Assembly: GCA_035264885.1 (NCBI GenBank)
Contig: DATFPK010000063.1
Span: 3,265-67,264, forward strand
Reading direction: 5' to 3'
DNA length: 64,000 nucleotides
DNA from: DATFPK01 sp035264885
GTDB lineage: Bacteria; Actinomycetota; Thermoleophilia; Solirubrobacterales; 70-9
The notes beneath the pieces are model-generated. The model saw only the letters and a list, made by a program, of their open reading frames with translations. It did no database searches and had not been told where the DNA came from. Positions within the stretch are counted from its first letter, which is position 1. Every line of letters starts with the position of its first letter. Below are positions 24,429 to 33,368 of this stretch, piece after piece. Made by a program: the position numbers and the translations under genes.

Positions 24429-25385
24429 ATGGAAGCGGGTCAGATCGGAGTCTCCGGACCGGCGCTGAAGCGCCGGCTGGAGGCTTCGAGCCCGCGATAC
24501 GGCGAGAGGGTCATCTACGCCCTGCTCGCCTCATGTGCGGTCATCTCGGTCGCGACTACGGTCGCGATTCTGGTTTCGCTCCTCGAGCCCGCACTCGAGT
24601 TCTTCGGCGAGGTCTCGCTCGGCGACTTCCTGTTCGGAACCGACTGGGGCCCGACCTTCGAGCCTGCGAGCTTCGGCGTGCTCCCGATCGTCGTCGGGAC
24701 GCTCAGCGTCACCTTCTGGGGACTCCTGTTCGCGATTCCGGTCGGCCTCGGGTCGGCGGTCTACCTCAGCGAGTATGCGAGCCGGCGAACCCGGCGGATC
24801 GTCAAGCCGGTCCTCGAGCTCCTCGCCGGCATCCCCACGGTCGCCCTGGGGTTCTTCGCGCTGACGTTCATAACCCCGACCCTGCAGGACGTCTGGCCGG
24901 GCCACCTGTTCGGCGGGCCGCCGCTGATCTTCAGCGCCCTCGCCGCCGGTCTCGCGATCGGCTTGATGGTCGTGCCGATCATCGCCTCGATCTCCGAGGA
25001 CGCGATGACCGCCGTGCCGAACGGGCTGCGCGAGGGCGCCTACGCGCTCGGAGCGTCGAAGTCGCGCGTGGCGACCAGGGTCGTCTTCCCGGCCGCCTTG
25101 TCGGGGATCGTGGCGTCGATCATCCTCGCCGTCTCGCGGGCGATCGGCGAGACGATGATCGTCCTGCTGGCCGCAGGAAACACGCCGAACCTGACGTTCT
25201 CGCCGGCCGAGTCGATTCAGGCGATGACGGCCTTCATCGGTACCACGGCGACGGGCGACATCGCGACCGGGACGATCACCTACAAGACGGTCTTTGCGGT
25301 CGCGCTGCTGCTGTTCGTCATGACCTTCGTCATGAACCTGCTGAGCATTCGGCTCGTCCGTCGTTACCGCGAGGTGTACGAGTGA
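24429..25385 (+). CDS. pstC: phosphate ABC transporter permease PstC
   Basis: A 318-residue membrane protein with about six helices. The signature loop is LREGAYALGASKSRVATRVVFPAA, and AVSRAIGETMIVLLAAG is the conserved PstC/PstA region. It forms the phosphate channel with PstA. It starts 15 bases after pstS and its stop overlaps pstA by four bases (GTGA). The length is normal for the family. Confidence 0.94.
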   Translation: MEAGQIGVSGPALKRRLEASSPRYGERVIYALLASCAVISVATTVAILVSLLEPALEFFGEVSLGDFLFGTDWGPTFEPASFGVLPIVVGTLSVTFWGLLFAIPVGLGSAVYLSEYASRRTRRIVKPVLELLAGIPTVALGFFALTFITPTLQDVWPGHLFGGPPLIFSALAAGLAIGLMVVPIIASISEDAMTAVPNGLREGAYALGASKSRVATRVVFPAALSGIVASIILAVSRAIGETMIVLLAAGNTPNLTFSPAESIQAMTAFIGTTATGDIATGTITYKTVFAVALLLFVMTFVMNLLSIRLVRRYREVYE

Positions 25386-26317
25386 GCGGCGGCGGCCCGC
25401 CGAACCCGCGGGCGAGGCTCGCGGTCTCGGGCGCGAGGGCGATGACCGCGGAGCGGCTCGACAGCCGGCCGCGCGGCGACGTCGTCAAGGGCACGGTCTT
25501 CGCGACGCTGCTCTTCCTGGCGATCTCGCTGGCGCTGGTCGGTCTCGCGATCCTGCTCGGGGACGCGATCCTCGACGGCAGGGGCCGGCTCGACTCCGGG
25601 CTGATCACGGAAGGCAGCTCGAGTGACCCCGAGAAGGCCGGGCTGCGCTCGGCGATCATCGGCACGCTCTGGATCATCGGGTTCGTGATCCTCTTGATCG
25701 CGCCGATCGGAATCGGGGCGGCCCTCTTCCTCGAGGAGTACGCGAACAAGGACAGTCGCCTGGCGCGCCTCGTCGAGGTCAACATCCAGAACCTCGCCGC
25801 GGTCCCGTCGATCATCTACGGGCTGCTCGGCCTCGCCTTCATCGCCCGCGGCCCGCTGAGTCTGGGGTTCGTGGTCCTGACCGCCTCGATGACGCTCGCC
25901 CTCCTCGTCCTGCCGATCGTGATCATCGCCGCGCGCGAGGCGATCCGCGCGGTGCCCCCGTCGATCCGCGCGGGCTCCCTGGCGCTTGGGGCGACCCGCT
26001 GGCAGACCATTCGCCACCAGGTCCTGCCGGCGGCGATCCCGGGGATCGCGACAGGGGTGATCCTCGCGGTCTCACGGGCGATCGGCGAGACGGCGCCGCT
26101 GATCCCGCTCGGCGCCGCCACATTCGTGACCTTCGACCCGAGCGGCCCGATGAGCGGGTTCACCGCGATGCCGCTTCAGATCTTCAACTGGGCAAAGCAG
26201 CCATCCGACGACTTCCGGGTCCTGGCGGCGGCGGGCATCGTGACGCTGATCCTCCTGCTCGTCCTGCTCAACTCGTTCGCGATCTGGCTGAGAAATCGAT
26301 ACGAGCAGAGGTGGTAG
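25382..26317 (+). CDS. pstA: phosphate ABC transporter permease PstA
   Basis: A 311-residue permease with about six helices and the motifs IRAGSLALGATRWQTIRHQVLP and AVSRAIGETAPLIPLGAA. It pairs with PstC. The GTG at 25382 overlaps the pstC stop; an ATG at 25442 (MTAERLD) would shorten the cytoplasmic N-terminus by 20 residues without affecting the fold. The overlap favours GTG. The stop is immediately followed by the pstB start. Confidence 0.93.
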   Translation: MSGGGPPNPRARLAVSGARAMTAERLDSRPRGDVVKGTVFATLLFLAISLALVGLAILLGDAILDGRGRLDSGLITEGSSSDPEKAGLRSAIIGTLWIIGFVILLIAPIGIGAALFLEEYANKDSRLARLVEVNIQNLAAVPSIIYGLLGLAFIARGPLSLGFVVLTASMTLALLVLPIVIIAAREAIRAVPPSIRAGSLALGATRWQTIRHQVLPAAIPGIATGVILAVSRAIGETAPLIPLGAATFVTFDPSGPMSGFTAMPLQIFNWAKQPSDDFRVLAAAGIVTLILLLVLLNSFAIWLRNRYEQRW

Positions 26318-27193
26318 GTGACTAGGGTGAAGGAGAAGGTGACCGGGCAAGAGGAGAGAGGCCTGGCGCGGCCGATCGAGATCGGCGGCGACGGGCACGC
26401 GCCGAGCGCGCACCACAAGGGGAAGGTCTTCGAGACTCGGGACCTGTCGGTGGCCTACGGCGGCAAGCCCGCCGTCAAGGACATCACGTTCGACGTCTTC
26501 AAGAACAACATCACCGCGCTGATCGGCCCGTCGGGCTGCGGCAAGAGCACGCTGATCCGCTGTTTCAACCGGATGAACGACCTGATCCCTTCGGCAGAGG
26601 TCAGCGGGCAGATCCTCTACCGCGGGGAGGACCTCTACGGTCCCGATGTCGACCCGGTACAGGCCCGGAAGCTGATCGGCATGGTCTTCCAGAAGCCGAA
26701 CCCGTTTCCGAAGTCGATCTACGAGAACGTGGCCTTCGGCCCGAAGCTGCTCAGGCTCGACGACATCGACGACCGGGTCCGATACGCCCTCCAGCGGGCG
26801 GCGCTCTGGGATGAGGTGGACAACCGGCTCGCCAGCAACGCGTTCGGCATGTCGGGCGGCCAACAGCAGCGCCTCTGCATCGCGCGGTGCATCGCGGTCG
26901 ACCCCGACGTGATCCTCATGGACGAGCCTTGCTCGGCCCTCGACCCGATCTCGACCGGGCGGATCGAGGACCTCATGCTCGACCTCAAGGAGGAGTACTC
27001 GATCGTGATCGTCACCCACAACATGCAGCAGGCGGCGCGGGTCTCCGACATGACCGCCTTCCTGATCGTCGAGCTCGACGCCGACGAGGACAATCGGTGG
27101 GGACGGATCGTCGAATACGACGACACCGAGACGATCTTCACCACCCCCACCGACAAGCGGACCGAAGACTACGTCTCGGGCAAGGTCGGCTGA
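26318..27193 (+). CDS. pstB: phosphate ABC transporter ATP-binding protein PstB
   Basis: A 291-residue ATPase, longer than the usual 250-260 because of a charged N-terminal extension of about 35 residues. Walker A is GPSGCGKS (70-77), the Q-loop is VFQKPNPFPKSIYENVAFG (diagnostic of PstB), the signature is MSGGQQQRLCIAR, and Walker B is VILMDEP. It energises Pi import. Start and stop abut pstA and phoU with no spacing, so the five genes are co-translated. An in-frame GTG at 26327 is an alternative start. Confidence 0.94.
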   Translation: MTRVKEKVTGQEERGLARPIEIGGDGHAPSAHHKGKVFETRDLSVAYGGKPAVKDITFDVFKNNITALIGPSGCGKSTLIRCFNRMNDLIPSAEVSGQILYRGEDLYGPDVDPVQARKLIGMVFQKPNPFPKSIYENVAFGPKLLRLDDIDDRVRYALQRAALWDEVDNRLASNAFGMSGGQQQRLCIARCIAVDPDVILMDEPCSALDPISTGRIEDLMLDLKEEYSIVIVTHNMQQAARVSDMTAFLIVELDADEDNRWGRIVEYDDTETIFTTPTDKRTEDYVSGKVG

Positions 27194-27889
27194 GTGGTCG
27201 AGCACGCGCGCGTGCACTACCAGGAGGAACTCGCCGGACTCGAGGCGCGCGGCCTCGAGGGCCTCGACATGGTCGAGGCGGCGCTGGCAAAGACGCTCGA
27301 GGCGGTCGAGCACCAGGATGTCGAGCTGGCGCAGATCGTGATCAACGACGACGACCGGATCGACGGGCGCTATCTCGAAGTCCACCAGAGCCTGATCACG
27401 CTGCTGGCGACCCAGTCGCCTGTGGCCACCGACCTGCGGTTGATCTCGGCGCTGCTGCACGTAATGAAGAACGTCGAGCGCATGGGCGACCAGTGCGTGA
27501 ACGTCTGCAAGCTGATCCCGCTGGCGGGCAACGAGCCGCCGGCCGACGAAGAGATGCTCGACCGGATCCTGCGGATGGGGCGCCAGGTCGCGACGCTGAC
27601 GAGCCAGGCTAAGCGCGCCTTCGAGCAGCGCGACGACGCTCTCGCCCGCGACCTGGTTCGCCAGGACGACGTGGTGGACGAGCTCAACCGCGAATGCTTC
27701 CAGCGCGCGCTCGAGATCGGCGACGACGCGGACCGCCGTGAGTGGGCGATGACGATGATGCTCGCCGCCCGGGCACTCGAGCGCACCGGCGACAACGCCG
27801 TCGACGTCGGCGAGCAGGTCGCATTCGTCGTCACCGGTCTCTTCCGGGAGTTCGAGGACGCCTCGCACCCGGGCGCGGTCGGCGCCTGA
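27194..27889 (+). CDS. phoU: phosphate signalling protein PhoU
   Basis: A 231-residue all-helical protein made of two PhoU repeats. Metal-binding motifs appear as D-x-x-x-D (NDDDRIDGRY) and DDVVDELNRE, with the conserved ALERTGDNAVDVGE near the C-terminus. PhoU links PstSCAB occupancy to the Pho regulator and moderates uptake. The GTG start directly follows the pstB stop (TGA GTG). Another two-repeat relative (DUF47) lies at 32736. Confidence 0.93.
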   Translation: MVEHARVHYQEELAGLEARGLEGLDMVEAALAKTLEAVEHQDVELAQIVINDDDRIDGRYLEVHQSLITLLATQSPVATDLRLISALLHVMKNVERMGDQCVNVCKLIPLAGNEPPADEEMLDRILRMGRQVATLTSQAKRAFEQRDDALARDLVRQDDVVDELNRECFQRALEIGDDADRREWAMTMMLAARALERTGDNAVDVGEQVAFVVTGLFREFEDASHPGAVGA

Positions 27890-27915
27890 ACGCCGCGCCG
27901 GCGCCCAGCGCCGCC

Positions 27916-27921
27916 TAACAT
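27916..27921 (+). promoter_or_regulatory. -10 element of leaderless serine hydrolase gene
   Basis: TAACAT lies 7 bases before ATG 27929. Confidence 0.5.
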
Positions 27922-27928
27922 CGTGTCG

Positions 27929-29497
27929 ATGGGGATGCGAGTGAAGCGAGGGGCGCTCGTGACCGCCGCCGCCGTCGCGACCGTGATGGCCATCACCCCG
28001 GCTGCGTCGGCGGCGAAGCACTGCCCGCCCCCGGTCGGCGGCGCCTGGCAGCGCGCGACTCCGTCCCAGGCCGGCATGGACGGGCAGAAGCTCCAGTGGG
28101 CGATCGACTACGGGAGCACCCAGTCGAGCTTCGCGATCCGCGTCTACCGCCACGGCTGTCTCGTGGGCGAGGACCGCGGCGCCGCGGTCAACGAGCACCA
28201 GACCTTCCAGAGTTGGTCGATGGCGAAGTCTGCGGTCGCGCTGGGCTTCATGCGGGCGATGACCAAGCGCCTGATCAGCCCCGAGGACCCGCTCGGCTCA
28301 CTGATCACCGAGGCCGACCGCAAGCACGGGAAGATCACGATGCGGGACCTCCTGACGATGACCAGCGGCCTGCGCTGGAACGGATTCCGCGATTACAACA
28401 TCTTCATGCCGGATCGGCTGCGCGAGGCGCTGACAGTCGCCGTGGAGAAGCGCCGCGGCAGCTACTTCGAGTACAGCCAGAGCGGTCCAGCGCTGCTCGC
28501 CGAGGCGATCGGCCGCGCGGTGGGAGAGGACTTCCAGGCGTTCACGCAGCGTCAGGTCTTCACGCCGCTCGGGATAGAGCCCGGCTCATGGAGCTGGGGG
28601 CGAGACTCGGCCGGCCACACCCAGGGCTTCTTCGACCTTCACATGACCCCGGGCGACTACGGTCGGCTGGGTGAGCTGCTGCGGCGCGACGGGGTCTGGC
28701 GCGGCCGGCGGCTGATCTCCCATCGCGCGGTTCGCGCCTCGATCCGGCCCACCCGGACGAACGGCTGCTACGGCTGGTTGATCTGGCTAAACCGGGCAAA
28801 GCCGTGCGTCAGCCCGCGCGTCGGCGACCGGCCGGTCACCGACGCCCGCGAGTTCCCAGAGCTGCCCGCCCGGCTCTGGCACTTCTCCGGGCTGTTCGGG
28901 CAGCTGGTCGCGGTGTTCCCGCGCCAGGGGATCGTCGTCGTCAGGGTCGGTCACGAGCAGGACGCCGGCGGTGTAACCGGCGGCAGCGACTGGCAGAACG
29001 AGCTGTTCAAGCGGATCCTGGCCGCGGTCGAGGACCAGCGGATCGGACGTCCCCGCGACGCCCCCGAGGTCAAGAAGGTCTCGCGGGGGGATGTGGATCG
29101 CGGCTTTCAGACGGCGGTGTTCGAGCCCCAGGAGTACGCCGGCGGATTCTTCACCCCGCCGCTGCCGCCGGCGGGCCCGGGCCGGGCGCGCGCCTTCGTC
29201 CTCGAGCAGGTGGTCCGGCGGGTCCGGGCCGGCGGCAGGGTGCCGTTCCTCGTCGCGTGCCCGCGGCTGGCGCCGCGGGCCTGCCGGGGGCCGGTGAGGC
29301 TGCGGGGCGGGAAGAAGCGGTTCCTGGCGCTCGACCCGGGCCAGGCGCAGAGACTGGTGGGCCAGATGGGCCGCGGGGGCCGACACCGGCTGCGGGACGC
29401 CCGGGCCTGGCGGACGAAGGTCTATGCTCGAAACCTCGCCGCACCGATCGGCGCGCGGTCGACGCTGCCGATGACCCTGCTCCCGCCGCGGCGGTAG
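27929..29497 (+). CDS. secreted beta-lactamase-fold serine hydrolase (class C-like)
   Basis: A 522-residue exported protein (signal about 8-28, ending ASAAK). The penicillin-binding fold carries SxxK as SMAK (Ser97, Lys100) and a Tyr motif YSQSGP in place of YxN; HFSGLFGQ probably stands for the KTG box. The family includes esterases, D-aminopeptidases and beta-lactamases. Residues beyond about 395 form an Arg/Gly-rich extension of unknown role. Its place inside the phosphate island may be accidental because it has its own promoter. ATG 27929 is preferred to GTG 27923 from promoter spacing. Confidence 0.82.
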   Translation: MGMRVKRGALVTAAAVATVMAITPAASAAKHCPPPVGGAWQRATPSQAGMDGQKLQWAIDYGSTQSSFAIRVYRHGCLVGEDRGAAVNEHQTFQSWSMAKSAVALGFMRAMTKRLISPEDPLGSLITEADRKHGKITMRDLLTMTSGLRWNGFRDYNIFMPDRLREALTVAVEKRRGSYFEYSQSGPALLAEAIGRAVGEDFQAFTQRQVFTPLGIEPGSWSWGRDSAGHTQGFFDLHMTPGDYGRLGELLRRDGVWRGRRLISHRAVRASIRPTRTNGCYGWLIWLNRAKPCVSPRVGDRPVTDAREFPELPARLWHFSGLFGQLVAVFPRQGIVVVRVGHEQDAGGVTGGSDWQNELFKRILAAVEDQRIGRPRDAPEVKKVSRGDVDRGFQTAVFEPQEYAGGFFTPPLPPAGPGRARAFVLEQVVRRVRAGGRVPFLVACPRLAPRACRGPVRLRGGKKRFLALDPGQAQRLVGQMGRGGRHRLRDARAWRTKVYARNLAAPIGARSTLPMTLLPPRR

Positions 29498-29535
29498 CCG
29501 CCACCCCGTCTGCGACGATAGGGCGGATCCTCCGC

Positions 29536-30441
29536 GTGCTCTGCGCCGCCATCGACATCGGCTCGAACACGACCCGCCTGCTCGTGGCCGAGCCCGACGA
29601 CGGCCGGCTGAACAAGGTGATGGAGCAGCGCGCCTACACCCGGATCGGCAAGGCGGCGACCAAGGAGGGGATCGAGCAGGCGAAGATCCACGAGGTCGGC
29701 GAGGTCGTGGCGACCCAGGTCAAGCTGGCCGAGGAGATGGGCGCCGACACGACCCGGATCGTCGCTACCGCGGCGATCCGCGAGGCGCGCAACCGGGATG
29801 AGGTGGTCCACGCCATCTCCGAAGTTGCGGGAGTGCCGGTCGACGTCCTGTCCGAGGACGAGGAGGGCCGGCTGTCCTTCGTCGGCGCGACCAAGACCCT
29901 GGGCCACCCGGTCGAGGGAAAGGTGGGGGTCGTCGACGTCGGGGGAGGCTCCAGCGAGGTGATCCTCGGGACGGTTTCCGGCGGTGTCGAGGAGGTCCGG
30001 TCGTTTCCCGTCGGCTCGGGGATGCTCGCCGAGGAGCTGCTCATCAACGATCCGCCGGCGGCGGCCGAGATCCGCCGGGTCAGGGACCGGGTCGAGGAGA
30101 TCTTCGAGGGGGTGGAGGTCGAATGCCCTGACCAGGCCGTTGCGGTGGGTGGCAGCGCCACGTCGCTGCGCAGGTTGGTCGGAGCGGTTCTCGAGTACGA
30201 GACGCTCGAGCGCGGGATCAGGGTGCTCTGCGGAGACCCGGCAGCCGAAGTCGCCCGGAGGTTCGAGCTCGACCCGCGGCGGGTGCGCATCCTCCCGACC
30301 GGGATCCTCCTGCTCGAGAAGATCTCCGAGCTGCTCCGCCAGCCGCTTCAGATCGGCAAGGGCGGGCTGCGCGAGGGAGTCGTCCTCGACCTCCTGAACG
30401 GCCGATCGAACGGTTCGCCGCCCGAATCCGTCGCCGCCTGA
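29536..30441 (+). CDS. Ppx/GppA family exopolyphosphatase (second copy)
   Basis: A 301-residue actin-fold phosphatase: IDIGSNTTRLLVAE (phosphate-1), TAAIREARN (adenosine-side loop), VLSEDEEGRLSFVGA (catalytic Glu region), VVDVGGGSSEVIL (phosphate-2), and IGKGGLREGVVL at the end. It removes terminal phosphates from polyphosphate. It sits immediately before ppk with a PHO box between, so synthesis and breakdown of polyphosphate are encoded together. GTG 29536 gives the standard N-terminus; ATC 29527 in frame is a less likely alternative. Confidence 0.9.
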   Translation: MLCAAIDIGSNTTRLLVAEPDDGRLNKVMEQRAYTRIGKAATKEGIEQAKIHEVGEVVATQVKLAEEMGADTTRIVATAAIREARNRDEVVHAISEVAGVPVDVLSEDEEGRLSFVGATKTLGHPVEGKVGVVDVGGGSSEVILGTVSGGVEEVRSFPVGSGMLAEELLINDPPAAAEIRRVRDRVEEIFEGVEVECPDQAVAVGGSATSLRRLVGAVLEYETLERGIRVLCGDPAAEVARRFELDPRRVRILPTGILLLEKISELLRQPLQIGKGGLREGVVLDLLNGRSNGSPPESVAA

Positions 30442-30452
30442 GCGCGCCGTTT

Positions 30453-30474
30453 CCTCACAACCGGTTCACAGGTC
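30453..30474 (+). promoter_or_regulatory. PHO box upstream of ppk
   Basis: Two 11-base units begin CCTCACA and GTTCACA. The second ends exactly 17 bases before a TACGAT -10 (30492-30497), so the box occupies the -35 position, as expected for PhoB/PhoP activation. Confidence 0.6.
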
Positions 30475-30491
30475 CGGTTCCTCCTCGCCGC

Positions 30492-30497
30492 TACGAT
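30492..30497 (+). promoter_or_regulatory. -10 element of ppk
   Basis: TACGAT, 17 bases after the PHO box; the transcript would carry a leader of roughly 40 bases containing GGGGGAGG and TGGAGG before GTG 30541. Confidence 0.55.
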
Positions 30498-30540
30498 GGT
30501 CCCGCCGCTCCCGGGGGAGGCGGCGACTGGAGGCTGAGCC

Positions 30541-32694
30541 GTGCTGGAAGAGGATCTTCGAGGTCAGGTTGCCGCACCCGAGGAGCGGGAGTCGCGCGAC
30601 TCCGCTCCCGACCTCGCCGACCCGTCCCTCTACTTCAACCGGGAGCTTTCCTGGGTCGCCTTCAACGAACGCGTGCTCGAGCTCGCCGAGGACTCGACGG
30701 TTCCGCTTCTCGAGCGGGTCAAGTTCGGGGCCATCTACGCCTCGAACCTGGACGAGTTCTTCATGGTTCGCGTCGCCGGGCTGACCGACCAGGCGGAGGC
30801 GGGGATCGGGTCGCGCGGTCCAGACGGGCTCTCGCCCTCCGAGCAGATCGAGTCGATCCGCGAAAAGGTCCTCGAGCTCGACGAGCGGCTGCACCGCTGC
30901 TTCGAGGGCACCCTGCGGCCCGCGCTGGCCGAACACGGCATCTGCATCGTCTCGCTGGACTCGGCGTCTCCGGAGCTGCGCGCGGAGATCGCCGAGCGGT
31001 TCCAGGACCAGGTCTTCCCGACCCTGACGCCGCTGGTCATCGGCATGGGCAGGCCGTTTCCCTACATCTCCAACCTGTCCCTCAGCCTCGCGGTCCTGCT
31101 CCGCGACAACGAGGCCGGCAACGAGATCACCGCCCGGGTCAAGGTGCCGAAGGAGCTGCTGGGCCGCTTCCTCACGGTGGGCGAGGGGGATTCCACATTC
31201 GTCCCGCTCGAGGACGTGATCGCCGTGAACGTGGACGCTCTCTTCCCGGGGATCGAGGTGCTGGACCACGGGTTCTTCCGCGTCACTCGTGACGCCGACT
31301 TCGACGTCTCGGACGAGGCCGACGACCTGCTCCGGGCGGTCGAGGACGAGCTCCGCCGCCGCCGTTTCGGCGAGGTTCTCCGGCTCGAGGTGTCCTCAGG
31401 CATGAACCCGAAGCTCCGCGAGCAGCTCGTCTCGGCATTGCGCATCGACGACCGCGAGGTCTACGAGGTCGAGGGACTGCTCGACCTCAGCGACCTCGCC
31501 GACTTGGCGAAGGTGCCGGGGCACGCCGAACAGCGCTATCCGTCGTGGTCCCCGGTTACCCAGCCGGGGCTCCAGGGCGAGGACGAGCGGCCGGTCGACA
31601 TCTTCGCCGCGATCCGCCAGGGCGACATCCTGGTGCATCACCCCTACGATTCGTTCGCGACGTCGGTCGAGCGCTTCGTCGAGCAGGCAGTCGCCGATCC
31701 CGACGTCCTCGCGATCAAGCAGACGGTGTACAGGACCAGCGACGACTCGCCCTTGGTGCCGTCCCTGATCCGCGCCTCGGAGCGCGGCAAGCAGGCCGTC
31801 TGCCTCGTCGAGCTGAAGGCCCGTTTCGACGAGCAGGCGAACATCCAGTGGGCGAAGGCCCTGGAGGAGGCCGGGGTGCACGTCGTCTACGGCATCCCGG
31901 GCCTCAAGACCCACCTCAAGTCGCTGCTGGTCGCCAGGCGGGAGGGCGAGCGCGTTCGCAACTACGTCCACGTCGGGACCGGCAACTACCACCCGAAGAC
32001 CGCCCGGCTCTACACCGACCTCGGACTGTTCACGGCCGACGAGGAGATCGCCGCCGACGTCGCCGAGATGTTCAACTTCCTGACGGGTTACGGCCGGCCG
32101 GCCGCGTACCGCAAGGTGCTCGCTTCGCCGATGACGATGCGGGAGGACATCATCGGAGAGATCGAGCGGACCATCGAGGCTCACCGCGAAGGCGCGCGGG
32201 CGCGGATCGCGATGAAGATGAACGCGCTGGTCGACGCCCGTTGCATCCAGGCCCTCTACCGGGCATCCCAGGCCGGGGTCCCGGTCGAGCTCAACCCCCG
32301 CGGCATCTGCTGCCTCCGGCCCGGTGTCCAAAACGTCTCCGAGAACATCCGGGTCGTCTCGATCGTCGGGCGCTTTCTCGAGCACGCCCGCATCTACGCC
32401 TTCGAGCGGGGCGAGGAAACGCGGGTCCTGATGGGCTCCGCCGACCTGATGCCGCGCAACCTCGACAGCCGAGTGGAGCTGGTGGCGCCGGTCGAGGACG
32501 AGGCGCTGAAGGCCCAGCTCCTCGACGTCCTGGACCGTTGCTTCGCCGACAACACGCACGCCTGGGAGCTCCAGGAGGACTGCTCCTGGCGCCGTCGCCG
32601 CGCCGAGGGGGACGAGCGCCGCGACGCCCAGGAGGAGCTGAGGGAGCTGCACGCCGCCCGGGCATCCGAGGCCCCCTCGCCGGCCTCCGCCTGA
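30541..32694 (+). CDS. ppk: polyphosphate kinase 1
   Basis: A 717-residue PPK1 making polyphosphate from ATP. The N-domain opens YFNRELSWVAFNERVLELA. Two phospholipase-D-like halves carry the histidines: GLKTHLKSLL (His458, probable phosphorylated His) and RFLEHARIYAF (His615). HVGTGNYHPKTARLYTD and SADLMPRNLDSRVE complete the active site. The length is typical (about 690-720). A PHO box and -10 lie upstream, implying induction in low phosphate, and a Ppx gene precedes it. Confidence 0.95.
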   Translation: MLEEDLRGQVAAPEERESRDSAPDLADPSLYFNRELSWVAFNERVLELAEDSTVPLLERVKFGAIYASNLDEFFMVRVAGLTDQAEAGIGSRGPDGLSPSEQIESIREKVLELDERLHRCFEGTLRPALAEHGICIVSLDSASPELRAEIAERFQDQVFPTLTPLVIGMGRPFPYISNLSLSLAVLLRDNEAGNEITARVKVPKELLGRFLTVGEGDSTFVPLEDVIAVNVDALFPGIEVLDHGFFRVTRDADFDVSDEADDLLRAVEDELRRRRFGEVLRLEVSSGMNPKLREQLVSALRIDDREVYEVEGLLDLSDLADLAKVPGHAEQRYPSWSPVTQPGLQGEDERPVDIFAAIRQGDILVHHPYDSFATSVERFVEQAVADPDVLAIKQTVYRTSDDSPLVPSLIRASERGKQAVCLVELKARFDEQANIQWAKALEEAGVHVVYGIPGLKTHLKSLLVARREGERVRNYVHVGTGNYHPKTARLYTDLGLFTADEEIAADVAEMFNFLTGYGRPAAYRKVLASPMTMREDIIGEIERTIEAHREGARARIAMKMNALVDARCIQALYRASQAGVPVELNPRGICCLRPGVQNVSENIRVVSIVGRFLEHARIYAFERGEETRVLMGSADLMPRNLDSRVELVAPVEDEALKAQLLDVLDRCFADNTHAWELQEDCSWRRRRAEGDERRDAQEELRELHAARASEAPSPASA

Positions 32695-32721
32695 CCAACG
32701 GCCCCCGGCCGGGTCGCCTGG

Positions 32722-32727
32722 TAGGTT
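32722..32727 (+). promoter_or_regulatory. -10 element of leaderless DUF47-pit operon
   Basis: TAGGTT lies 8 bases before GTG 32736. Confidence 0.5.
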
Positions 32728-32735
32728 GCGCCGCC

Positions 32736-33356
32736 GTGGCGCGGATCTCCCTCGTCCCGCAGGATCGGGTGTTCTTCGACCTCTTCTCGGAGGCCGGCAG
32801 CAACACTCTCCAGGCCTCCCGTCTCCTCGACCAGATGATGCGCGAGTGGCCGGACGACAGCGGCCACGGGCGCGAGATCCTCAAGGCCGAGCAGGAGGGT
32901 GACCGGATCACCCACGCGATCGTCCAGCGCCTGAACTCGACCTTCGTCACGCCGATCGACCGCGAGGACATCTACGCCCTCGCGACGCAGATGGACGACG
33001 TCGTCGACTACATCGAGGAGGCGTCCGACTTCCTCGGCCTCTACAAGATCGAGGCGCCGATGGAGCAGGCGATCGAGCTCACCCGGGTGCTGGTCGCGTG
33101 CTGCGAGCAGCTTGCCGAGGCGCTCAAGAACCTCCGCAACTTCAAGGGCCTCGAGGACTACTGGATCGAGATCCACAGACTCGAGAACGAGGGCGACCGG
33201 ATCTCGCGGGACGCAGTCGCGTCCCTGTTCTCGGACGGCATCGACCCCATGGTCGTGATCCGCTGGAAGGATATGTTCGCGGTCCTCGAGAACGCGATCG
33301 ACGCCACCGAGACCGCCGCCCAGATCCTCGAGGGCATCGTCATCAAGAACAGCTAG
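32736..33356 (+). CDS. DUF47 family protein (PhoU-like regulator of Pit)
   Basis: A 206-residue helical protein of the DUF47/PhoU-like family: FDLFSEAGSNTLQASRLL, ILKAEQEGDRITHAIVQRL and the metal-site repeats DREDIYALATQMDDVVDYIEEA and HRLENEGDRISRDAV. These proteins are almost always encoded next to Pit transporters, as here (12 bases apart), and are thought to regulate them. The GTG start is placed by the leaderless promoter and the usual FFDLF N-terminus. Confidence 0.88.
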   Translation: MARISLVPQDRVFFDLFSEAGSNTLQASRLLDQMMREWPDDSGHGREILKAEQEGDRITHAIVQRLNSTFVTPIDREDIYALATQMDDVVDYIEEASDFLGLYKIEAPMEQAIELTRVLVACCEQLAEALKNLRNFKGLEDYWIEIHRLENEGDRISRDAVASLFSDGIDPMVVIRWKDMFAVLENAIDATETAAQILEGIVIKNS

Positions 33357-33368
33357 GTGCCCTAGGTC

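Noticed and set aside
26072..28198. Long open frame on the minus strand opposite pstB, phoU and part of the hydrolase gene
   Set aside because: It mirrors real genes in a G+C-rich genome; the translation is rich in Arg/Val/Asp/Leu patterns typical of antisense shadows, and it has no domain.
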